A stretch of 9,646 bases of DNA from Spirochaetia bacterium (GTDB lineage: Bacteria > Spirochaetota > Spirochaetia > PWKH01), in assembly GCA_021736505.1 (NCBI GenBank), contig JAIPFU010000055.1, forward strand, positions 1 through 9,646, written 5' to 3'. The position numbers and the translations under genes are program-made. The notes below the pieces were generated by a model. That model searched no databases. It had not been told where the DNA came from and worked only from the letters and a program-made list of their open reading frames with translations. This document shows, piece by piece, positions 1-5,908 of the stretch (its first letter is position 1; the number at the start of each line of letters is the position of its first letter).

Positions 1-605
1 CCTATCACCCCACCCAGGTGCTGGCGGATCTCATGACAGCCATGGAACATATTGATAAGCCCTTGAATAAGATGAAAATGGTCTTTGTCGGTGATGCTCG
101 TAACAATATGGGCAATTCTCTCATGCTTGGAGCCGCAAAAGTGGGGATGGATTTTACTTCCCTGGCACCCCGAGAACTGCAGCCTGGCATGAAAAGGCTT
201 GAGGAGCTGCGCAAGCTGGGGAGCGAGCAGGGCTCATCTATTGAGGTTTCTGATGATATTGAAAAAGCTGTAAAGGGCGCAGATATTGTGTATACCGATG
301 TTTGGGTTTCCATGGGCGAGGAAGCTAAGTTTGCTGAACGGATTGCTCTTTTACAGCCTTATCAGGTAACCATGGAGATGCTGAAGCTCACGGGAAATGA
401 TCAGGTAAAGTTTATGCACTGTCTTCCGGCATTTCATGACCTTGAGACCTCAGTTGCCAGAGAAGTTCATGAACGCTTCGGTCTGGAGGAGATGGAAGTT
501 ACCGATGAAGTCTTCAGAAGCCCCCATTCTATCGTCTTTGATGAAGCGGAAAACAGATTGCACACTATCAAAGCGGTGATGACAGCTTCCATTGGGAATC
601 TTTAA
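1..605 (+). CDS. argF: Ornithine carbamoyltransferase, C-terminal part (ArgF/ArcB), 5' end outside window
   Basis: Cytoplasmic enzyme that interconverts carbamoyl phosphate plus ornithine and citrulline plus phosphate. The first full codon is at position 3 and 200 residues are present of a family length near 330. The sequence opens with YHPTQVLADL, the carbamoyl-phosphate-binding HPxQ motif. It continues with VGDARNNMGNSL, DVWVSMGEE (the ornithine-binding SMG loop), HCLPAFHD (catalytic Cys loop) and ends with EVFRSPHSIVFDEAENRLHTIKAV, written here only as a run of conserved landmarks. The match to the E. coli ArgF/ArgI and catabolic ArcB group is close throughout. Sequence alone does not separate the biosynthetic from the catabolic enzyme. 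The ArcD-like carrier gene nearby favours the catabolic role (arcB), while the opposite orientation of that gene leaves this open. No frameshift is seen. The gene ends at a TAA codon followed at once by a hairpin. Confidence 0.96.
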   Translation, partial: YHPTQVLADLMTAMEHIDKPLNKMKMVFVGDARNNMGNSLMLGAAKVGMDFTSLAPRELQPGMKRLEELRKLGSEQGSSIEVSDDIEKAVKGADIVYTDVWVSMGEEAKFAERIALLQPYQVTMEMLKLTGNDQVKFMHCLPAFHDLETSVAREVHERFGLEEMEVTDEVFRSPHSIVFDEAENRLHTIKAVMTASIGNL

Positions 606-634
606 AAAAAACTGCAGGGAAGCTGGGGTTTTTT
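606..634. terminator. Bidirectional intrinsic terminator between convergent genes
   Basis: Six A (606-611) pair with six T (629-634). The stem continues with C612-G628 and T613-G627, a G/G mismatch, then CAG (615-617) with CTG (623-625) around a GGAAG loop. The A and T runs give a U tract on either strand, so it can stop both the carbamoyltransferase transcript and the opposing peptidase transcript. It lies in the 54-bp gap between the two stop codons. The core stem is short, so strength is uncertain. Confidence 0.6.
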
Positions 635-659
635 GAAGAATTACTCTAGAGAAAACTCT

Positions 660-2120
660 TTATAAAAGTAGAAAATCCTCTTGTAAATTCTTGATGAGCT
701 GGTTAAAGAACTGTGTTCCTTTTTCTATGTTCTTCAGTGAAATACGTTCATTGTAGGCGTGCATTCTGGATAACTCATTTTTATCGATGCAGTAGGGAGA
801 AAAACGGAAAATTTTGTCGCAGACCTCTTCATACTTTCTCGCATCAGTTCCTCCCACCATGATGAAAGGAGCTGTAACTGCTTTAGGAAATATCTGGCGG
901 ATCGTTTCCTGGAGCATGGCAAATTCCCGGGAGGATATATTTGACAGTTTGGAAGGATTTTCCCCGCCTATGACGTCAAGATGAATATATTTGCTTTTTG
1001 TCCGTTTTTTAATAAATTTCAAAATCATATCTGTTGTGTCTCCGGGCAGTATCCGGCAATTAATGATGGTCGAAGCTTTCTGGGAGAGAACATTCGGAGC
1101 GCTGCTTCCCTTCGCCATGGTCGGAGTTATGGTGCTGCGAAGGAGGGCATTACCTGTGGAAGACTTGGCAAGCATATGCATAAGAAGCGATCTGAAAAGC
1201 CATAAATTGGCAGTGATGAGTCTGTATCTAAAGGACATGTACGGAGAAACGGATTTCAGCATATGATACATGGATGGAGTCATTCTGAGGGGCATTTGTT
1301 TTTGTTCCAATCGCATAATTGCTTGAGATAGGGTTCCGATACTGGTATGCTTCGGAGGCATGGAAGAGTGCCCTCCGCTTCTCTGGGCGGTCATTTCGAT
1401 GTCAAGATAGCCCTTTTCCACCACACCCACCGTAGCTGCTGGTGTGTGCATTCCCTCCAGCATACCTTCTGTCACACAGCCCCCTTCATCTATCAGAAAG
1501 GAGAAACGAATCCCCTGGGATTTGAAATAGGCCGCCGCCGCAGCAGCACCTCTATTCCCGTTCACCTCCTCGTCATGACCGAATGCTAGATAGATAGTCC
1601 TTCTAGGCTTGTACTTTTTTGAGAGAAGATGTTCCACTGATTCAAGGATCTGGATGAGCTGTACTTTTATGTCCAGGGAGCCTCTGCCCCAGAGGTAGCC
1701 CTCCTTTACTGTACCGCTGAATGGGGGAAAATGCCAGGATGATTCATCCCCCGGCGGAACGACATCCTGATGGGCTGTAAATAGGGCCGGTTTCAGGGAT
1801 CGGTCCGTACCTTCCCATTTGAGAATAATGGTGTATTCATGTATGATGTTCCTTTCAAGTTGTTCCGCTATCAGCGGGTAAGTCTTGAATATCCACTGCT
1901 GAAAACTTCTGAAGGCTTTCCAGTCGGTTTCATCCATTTTACTGCGGGATATCGTAGGGAATTTCACAGCCTCTGACAGGTGCGCAGTTACCCTGTCCAT
2001 ATCAGGTGTCTCCACTTGAGCTTCCTTGTAAACCTGTTTATCAGGACGGATGAGAAGGGCTCGGAGAACGATAATGACAAAAATCAGCAGGAATAATCCA
2101 GCAGTAGGAAGAATCCACAT
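660..2120 (-). CDS. Membrane-anchored M20 family metallopeptidase (carboxypeptidase S/PM20D1-like)
   Basis: Predicted di-zinc M20 hydrolase of 486 residues that removes amino acids from peptides or cleaves N-acyl amino acids. Residues 3-23 are a hydrophobic segment followed by RALLIRPDK, read as an uncleaved N-terminal anchor. All expected catalytic residues are visible: HQDVVP (His117 ligand, Asp119 catalytic), WGRGSLDIK (bridging Asp150), GHDEEVNG (catalytic Glu184, ligand Glu185), LIDEGG (Asp211 ligand), and RMHAYNE (His454 ligand). The dimerisation (lid) domain lies at about 228-380, with SGGHSSMPP at 248-256. Length and the HxDVVP...GRGxxD spacing fit the carboxypeptidase S/PM20D1 branch rather than the shorter ArgE/DapE enzymes. 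The ATG has GAGG ten bases upstream. A promoter lies just upstream, so the gene need not depend on the carrier gene behind it. Streptococcal arginine-deiminase operons also carry an M20 peptidase, which suggests arginine-peptide supply here. The substrate and which side of the membrane the domain faces are unknown. Confidence 0.9.
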   Translation of the reverse strand: MWILPTAGLFLLIFVIIVLRALLIRPDKQVYKEAQVETPDMDRVTAHLSEAVKFPTISRSKMDETDWKAFRSFQQWIFKTYPLIAEQLERNIIHEYTIILKWEGTDRSLKPALFTAHQDVVPPGDESSWHFPPFSGTVKEGYLWGRGSLDIKVQLIQILESVEHLLSKKYKPRRTIYLAFGHDEEVNGNRGAAAAAAYFKSQGIRFSFLIDEGGCVTEGMLEGMHTPAATVGVVEKGYLDIEMTAQRSGGHSSMPPKHTSIGTLSQAIMRLEQKQMPLRMTPSMYHMLKSVSPYMSFRYRLITANLWLFRSLLMHMLAKSSTGNALLRSTITPTMAKGSSAPNVLSQKASTIINCRILPGDTTDMILKFIKKRTKSKYIHLDVIGGENPSKLSNISSREFAMLQETIRQIFPKAVTAPFIMVGGTDARKYEEVCDKIFRFSPYCIDKNELSRMHAYNERISLKNIEKGTQFFNQLIKNLQEDFLLL

Positions 2121-2170
2121 ATATCATATACCTCAGCAGGTTTGCTCATAGAAAAATAGTTTCTCTATCC

Positions 2171-2198
2171 AGTATACATGGAAAAAAAGAGTTGTAAA
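2171..2198 (-). promoter_or_regulatory. Candidate sigma70 promoter for the M20 peptidase gene
   Basis: On the minus strand TTTACA (2193-2198) is followed by a 16-bp spacer and TATACT (2171-2176). Each hexamer matches the consensus at five of six positions. Transcription would start near 2164 and give a leader of about 45 nt. The spacer contains a run of seven T on the transcribed strand, which could also act as a weak stop for transcripts arriving from the carrier gene. Confidence 0.5.
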
Positions 2199-2252
2199 TA
2201 AGCTGATCAGCTCGTAATTAGCTCAATTAGCTCAATTAGCTTAATCAGCTTA
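2199..2252. repeat. Degenerate 9-bp tandem repeat forming an imperfect hairpin
   Basis: The stretch is built from near-repeats of AGCTCAATT: two exact units run from 2220 to 2237, followed by variants AGCTTAATC and AGCTTAATA, and AGCTGATC/AGCTCGTAATT precede them. The ends are a perfect 9-bp inverted repeat, TAAGCTGAT (2199-2207) and ATCAGCTTA (2244-2252). Inside, AATT and AGCT blocks can pair again, giving a long interrupted stem. It lies between the stop of the carrier gene and the promoter of the peptidase gene, so it may act as a weak terminator or transcript-stabilising structure. That role is inference. Confidence 0.65.
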
Positions 2253-2271
2253 ATATCCGGTACATCTGTAA

Positions 2272-3792
2272 TCAGTAAGCGATAATTACAGCCAAAATGA
2301 TAAAAAGAATACAGAGCAGAAATACTAGGGCTTCAATTTTCCATATCCACATGAACCACTTACCGAAACCGATACCTGTAATAGCCAGACAGATAAGGAG
2401 TAAAGCATTGCTGGGATACAGTACATTTGAAAAACCGTCACCGAATACATAGGCCAGGACAGCTGTCTGACGTGATAAGCCCGTTAAATCGGCCAGCGGT
2501 GCAATAATGGGTATGATGAGGAAGGCCTTGGCGGATCCTGAGCTGATGAAAAAATTCAGCATCATTACAAGCAGAAATACGGAAATACCGGCACCAATTG
2601 GTCCCATATTGGTGATGCTGCGGGAAGCGAGGAAGAGAATGCTGTCTAAAATTTCTGCCGTGCGGAGAATATGGGTAATACTAGAAGCCATCAGGACCAG
2701 AATAATTCCAGGAGCAACGCCCAGAATACCTTTTACAAAGGATTTTCCCAGCCATTTTCCGGACATTCCAGATAAAAAACCTGCTCCTATACCGCCGAAA
2801 AGAAAACAGAGAACTACGATAGGCAGAACATACTGGCTGATTACAGGAAAGAAGGATGATGAGAGAATGAGGACAAGCATAATCCCGAGCCAGGCAGCAA
2901 ACCAGAACAATCCTCGTTTTTTCCGTTTCTCATTTTCTCGTATCTGATGCTTGTCGTACTGAAGGCCATTATCAGCGGCGGCTGCTGCCGAAACAGTATG
3001 AGTAGACATCTCAGATACTATCTGTACCGCCTGAGGATCTTCCCGTTTTTTTGAGGAAGTTATTATGTAAAGTGTGTATACACTATAAATGGTTATAAAG
3101 ATGAAAAGCCGATAGGGAAGACCGGAAAAGACGGGAATATCAGCAAGTCTCTGGGCTACGCCGATGGTGAATGGGTTTGTGAGAGCTGCTGCAAAGCCGA
3201 AGGCAATTGCGCCCAGACTAAGTCCCAGGCCAGTCAGTACATCCCAGCCCATGGTAACTGCCAGGGCGGTCATAAGGGGAACAAGAACAACAACTTCTTC
3301 CATGCTTCCGAGCAGGCTTCCGAAGAGCATGAATATGAGAATGATTACTGCCTCCATGGTGTAGCGGCTGTTTCTGAAGCGATAGACGATTGAGTCAATC
3401 AGATAGGAGAGAAGTCCCCCTGAAGACATAATGCTGATAGCGCCGGCGATGAGACACATGAAGAGAATAATACTTATAATCATGATGCTGTCCGGGCCCC
3501 AAAGAACTTCAATACTAGCCGTGAACCATCTCCATGCTGGGATTTCAGGTGACGGGCTTTGATGATAAGAACCTGGGACTACCTGGCTTCTGCCGTCGAC
3601 GATAATGCGTTCATATGAACCTGATGGAATAAACCGTGTGAGCAGGCCTGTCATGAGAATAAGCAAAAGCAGGACCGAAGCTGCAAAAATGAGAGCACGT
3701 TTTCCGATACGAAGTTCTTGTATTTCATTGTTTCGCGGAGATGCAGCAGAATAAGAAGGTTGTTTGGCTTGTTTTTCATTGGTATTCGTCAT
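2272..3792 (-). CDS. YfcC/DcuC-family carrier, ArcD-like (possible arginine/ornithine antiporter)
   Basis: Integral inner-membrane carrier of 506 residues with 12-13 hydrophobic segments, the first at about 32-53 and the last at 484-505. The family (Pfam DcuC, including YfcC proteins and some ArcD-type antiporters) carries C4-dicarboxylates or basic amino acids. Recognisable landmarks in the first half are GSMEEVVVL (162-170) and TNPFTIGVAQ (205-214). The second half has FFISSGSAKAF (414-424) and FGDGFSNVLYPSNALL (450-465), which are the paired re-entrant motifs of the family. A charged cytoplasmic-looking loop spans 246-293. The N-terminal 30 residues are polar. The start is the first ATG; GGGA sits only two bases upstream of it, so initiation may be weak and no better start is visible. 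Borrelia has a similar carrier next to arcA and arcB. The neighbouring carbamoyltransferase therefore suggests arginine/ornithine exchange, but substrate cannot be read from sequence. Confidence 0.88.
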   Translation of the reverse strand: MTNTNEKQAKQPSYSAASPRNNEIQELRIGKRALIFAASVLLLLILMTGLLTRFIPSGSYERIIVDGRSQVVPGSYHQSPSPEIPAWRWFTASIEVLWGPDSIMIISIILFMCLIAGAISIMSSGGLLSYLIDSIVYRFRNSRYTMEAVIILIFMLFGSLLGSMEEVVVLVPLMTALAVTMGWDVLTGLGLSLGAIAFGFAAALTNPFTIGVAQRLADIPVFSGLPYRLFIFITIYSVYTLYIITSSKKREDPQAVQIVSEMSTHTVSAAAAADNGLQYDKHQIRENEKRKKRGLFWFAAWLGIMLVLILSSSFFPVISQYVLPIVVLCFLFGGIGAGFLSGMSGKWLGKSFVKGILGVAPGIILVLMASSITHILRTAEILDSILFLASRSITNMGPIGAGISVFLLVMMLNFFISSGSAKAFLIIPIIAPLADLTGLSRQTAVLAYVFGDGFSNVLYPSNALLLICLAITGIGFGKWFMWIWKIEALVFLLCILFIILAVIIAY

Positions 3793-3863
3793 ATTCCCAA
3801 AAACTATAACACAGAATACCGGCGTTTTACATATAAAGATACGTGTTTAAGAAAAAAATCAGC

Positions 3864-3905
3864 TTCTTCATAATTTCTTCATACTTGTCCTATAGTTTGT
3901 ATACA
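3864..3905 (+). promoter_or_regulatory. Candidate OmpR/PhoB-type operator and promoter of the secreted-protein gene
   Basis: TTCTTCATA occurs twice, at 3864-3872 and 3875-3883, exactly 11 bp apart, or one helical turn. This is the geometry of PhoB/OmpR-family dimer sites. The second copy overlaps a poor -35 element (CTTCAT, 3877-3882). A -10-like TATACA (3900-3905) follows after a 17-bp spacer. A weak -35 covered by tandem activator half-sites is typical of promoters that need an OmpR-type regulator. Such a regulator is encoded 1.3 kb downstream. An imperfect dyad, GTTTG (3895-3899) and CAAAC (3907-3911), flanks the -10 element. The region is also upstream of the divergent carrier gene, for which I see no clear promoter. 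Confidence 0.5.
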
Positions 3906-3939
3906 TCAAACAAAAACAAATGAATCCAAGGAGGATATC

Positions 3940-5022
3940 ATGAGACAAACAAAAAAAACACGTATTTTGGTAATCAGCTTACTGGCACTGCTTTTGGTGC
4001 CCGGTATGGTTTTCGGACAGGGACAGCAGGGTATAGTACCCATGGAAGGCACGAATGATGCTCAGCAGCTTTCTTCTGATGAAGATGTCAGTTCAGATGC
4101 TGCGGTGGAAGCCGAAAGTACAGCGGCTTACAGAGTGGTCGAGGAAATTTCTGTTTCCGGTGAACTGGTACTGGAAGAGAATGAGCTGCCGAAGATAGTT
4201 GATAACGGCGTTACGTATCGGCTGCATGCAAACTATCCGTATCTACTGAGCCTTGATTTGGATATTGCAGATGGCGAAACCGTAGAAGTAGAGGGGTTTG
4301 AACTCCCTGAAGCCTTTCGCTGGGATGATGCAGATGAAGATGAAGTCGTCCTGCGGGTATCAAAAGCAGTTATAGGTGATGAAACCTATTATCTTGGTAT
4401 GAATATTGAAAACGGGAAATTGATGGTTCCTGAAAATTATGCAGGCATGCCGGGAATGGCAGGAATGGCCGGCAGATCAGGAAAGTTCGGCATGGCTGAT
4501 GGTACATGGGCTCCCGCCATGGGAATGACTGGTGGAATGAATAGATGGAATGATGAAGCTGCGGCTTCTGCCTATGGCCGCTCTGGGATGTATGGGAATA
4601 CCGGAAGAGGTATGTATGCACCCAAGGGAACCCAAAATCAGTATCCGAGCAGGAATTATCAAGCCGCTCCGCAGTCAGAAAAAGGGGCTTACGGATATGC
4701 TCAGCCCGGTAGAAATATGAATCCAGGTATGAATCCAGCTATGAATCAAGGTGCTTGGGGTGCAGCGGGCAGCCGAGGTGCAGCGGGCAGCAGAAGTGCA
4801 GCAGGCGCTTGGGGTTCAGATGAACGGCCCTACATTGAGGATTGTCCGTATTTTCAGGATAATCCCCGGTTTGACGATGATTCAGCCTACGGCCGTCGAT
4901 TTGACGATGATGGTGACGACTATGAAAATTACGGTCGCAGATTTGATGATGATTCAGCATACGGTCGCCAGTACAATGATGACTTTGACGACTCTGGAGC
5001 ACGTCGGAATGGGCGGAAGTAA
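3940..5022 (+). CDS. Secreted Met-rich protein with Asp-rich repetitive C-terminus, function unknown
   Basis: I do not recognise this 360-residue protein. It starts at an ATG five bases after a strong AAGGAGG. Residues 1-26 form a signal peptide (charged MRQTKKTR, hydrophobic core, VFG before Gln27), so it is exported; there is no lipobox Cys. Residues about 64-163 look like a small beta-rich domain, including ISVSGELVLEENELPKIV and a Gly-linked acidic strand pattern; an OB- or SH3-like barrel is possible. From 162 to 268 it is low complexity and Met-rich (13 Met, as in AGMPGMAGMAG, PAMGMTGGM and NMNPGMNPAMN). Residues 274-289 are AAGSR repeats. The tail has RFDDDSAYGR twice (310-319, 334-343) around RFDDDGDDYENYGR. 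There is a single Cys, at 302. Met-rich segments occur in exported Cu(I)/Ag(I)-binding proteins and Asp-rich ones in Ca-binding or adhesive proteins. The downstream kinase has a Met-rich sensor segment too, which suggests a shared ligand. Confidence 0.85.
   Translation: MRQTKKTRILVISLLALLLVPGMVFGQGQQGIVPMEGTNDAQQLSSDEDVSSDAAVEAESTAAYRVVEEISVSGELVLEENELPKIVDNGVTYRLHANYPYLLSLDLDIADGETVEVEGFELPEAFRWDDADEDEVVLRVSKAVIGDETYYLGMNIENGKLMVPENYAGMPGMAGMAGRSGKFGMADGTWAPAMGMTGGMNRWNDEAAASAYGRSGMYGNTGRGMYAPKGTQNQYPSRNYQAAPQSEKGAYGYAQPGRNMNPGMNPAMNQGAWGAAGSRGAAGSRSAAGAWGSDERPYIEDCPYFQDNPRFDDDSAYGRRFDDDGDDYENYGRRFDDDSAYGRQYNDDFDDSGARRNGRK
4759..4806 (+). repeat. In-gene 18-bp tandem repeat encoding GAAGSR units
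   Basis: Two near-identical 18-bp units (4759-4776 and 4777-4794) encode GAAGSR, and a diverged partial third (4795-4806) encodes SAAG. They differ at the wobble or first base of the Arg codons (CGA versus AGA). Ala-Trp-Gly codons flank both ends. The unit length is a multiple of three, so copy number can change without breaking the frame. It links the Met-rich and Asp-rich parts of the secreted protein. Confidence 0.75.
4867..4968 (+). repeat. In-gene repeat encoding RFDDD...YGR modules
   Basis: Three back-to-back modules encode RFDDDSAYGR (4867-4896), the longer RFDDDGDDYENYGR (4897-4938) and RFDDDSAYGR again (4939-4968). They are followed by a decayed QYNDDFDDSG. The first and third modules are identical in protein but differ at several silent positions, for example TTTGACGATGAT versus TTTGATGATGAT. 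The protein sequence therefore seems to be kept by selection rather than by very recent duplication. Confidence 0.75.
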
Positions 5023-5109
5023 ATAATGAATTTTCTTCTCTAAGTACTAGTTTTTTGGGATTGCACTACTATGTATTGCATTGCGATTCCTGAATACAGA
5101 AAGTGAGAT

Positions 5110-5141
5110 ACGTTAAAAGCCCGGGTTTCCCGGGCTTACGT
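5110..5141 (+). terminator. Strong GC-rich hairpin between secreted-protein gene and two-component genes (attenuator?)
   Basis: AAGCCCGGG (5117-5125) and CCCGGGCTT (5129-5137) form a perfect 9-bp stem with a TTT loop. ACGT (5110-5113) and ACGT (5138-5141) extend it across a three-base bulge. Only two T follow the GC stem, so it lacks the U tract of a full intrinsic terminator. It sits 88 bp after the stop of the secreted-protein gene and 50 bp before the regulator start. I found no convincing promoter for the regulator in 5023-5143. It may trim the 3' end and let a minority of transcripts run on into the regulator and kinase genes. Confidence 0.6.
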
Positions 5142-5191
5142 GTATGAGAAAGCATGATATAGTAGGAACAGAGATAAGGGAGACTACTGGT

Positions 5192-5908
5192 ATGGGAAAA
5201 AAAATTCTTCTTGTTGAAGACGAACCACGCATGAGGAGAATCGTCAAGGACTATCTGACAGCTCAGGGCTATGAGACTCTTGAAGCTGGTGACGGAATTT
5301 CTGCAATTAAGAAATTCGAAGCCGCCGTTCCCGACATGGTGATTCTGGATATCATGCTGCCGGGGATTGACGGATTTACAGTTGCCGAACGGCTTCGAGA
5401 GAAAACACCTGTCCCCATCATCATGTTGACCGCTAAATCAGAGGAGGAGGATACCCTCCGAGGACTGGAGAACGGGGCGGATGATTACATAACAAAACCC
5501 TTCAGCCTCAAGGAGCTGGAGGCACGGATGAAGGCTGTGTTCCGCCGCTTTGACCCTGAAGCAAATGCAGACAGAGGAAACGCAGGGCGGAGGCATCAGA
5601 TTAAATATGCTGGATTTGAAATGGATGCCGAACAGCATATACTTAAGAAAGGGGGCCAAACGATTAAGCTAACGCCTATTCAGTTTTCTGTTCTGAGGAC
5701 CTTTCTTGAAAACCCGGGCACTGTGTTCACCCGGGAGCATCTACTGGAAAACTCTTTTGAAGAGGGTTTTGAGAATTTGGAGCGGACCATTGATGTCCAT
5801 ATCAAGAATTTGAGAAAGGCTATTGAGCCGAATCCGGCAAAACCGACCTATGTGAAGACTGTATGGGGCGTCGGGTACCGGTTTGCTGCAAAAGAGGAGC
5901 TTGAATGA
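5192..5908 (+). CDS. OmpR/PhoB-family response regulator
   Basis: DNA-binding response regulator of 238 residues that should be phosphorylated by the kinase encoded next. The receiver domain covers about 3-118: acidic pocket Glu9/Asp10 (LLVEDE), phosphoacceptor Asp53 (VILDIMLPGIDG), Thr80 (MLTAKS) and Lys102 (DDYITKPF). After a linker rich in charged residues (120-136), a winged-helix Trans_reg_C domain spans about 137-232, with LTPIQFSVLRTFLENPG, RTIDVHIKNLRKAI and TVWGVGYRF. An in-frame ATG at 5144 would add 16 residues, but it lacks a ribosome binding site and abuts the hairpin. The ATG at 5192 has AAGGGAG nine bases upstream and gives the usual MGKKILLVEDE start, so I chose it. The stop overlaps the kinase start (ATGA), indicating translational coupling. 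Its target is inferred to be the 11-bp-spaced repeat upstream of the secreted-protein gene. Confidence 0.95.
   Translation: MGKKILLVEDEPRMRRIVKDYLTAQGYETLEAGDGISAIKKFEAAVPDMVILDIMLPGIDGFTVAERLREKTPVPIIMLTAKSEEEDTLRGLENGADDYITKPFSLKELEARMKAVFRRFDPEANADRGNAGRRHQIKYAGFEMDAEQHILKKGGQTIKLTPIQFSVLRTFLENPGTVFTREHLLENSFEEGFENLERTIDVHIKNLRKAIEPNPAKPTYVKTVWGVGYRFAAKEELE

Noticed and set aside
4751..5026. Plus-strand frame of 91 codons inside the secreted-protein gene
   Set aside because: It is an out-of-frame shadow of the repetitive tail without a ribosome binding site. The signal-peptide frame is the real one.
5144..5191. Longer N-terminus for the response regulator
   Set aside because: The ATG at 5144 has no ribosome binding site and touches the hairpin. 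The ATG at 5192 has AAGGGAG and gives the standard receiver start.
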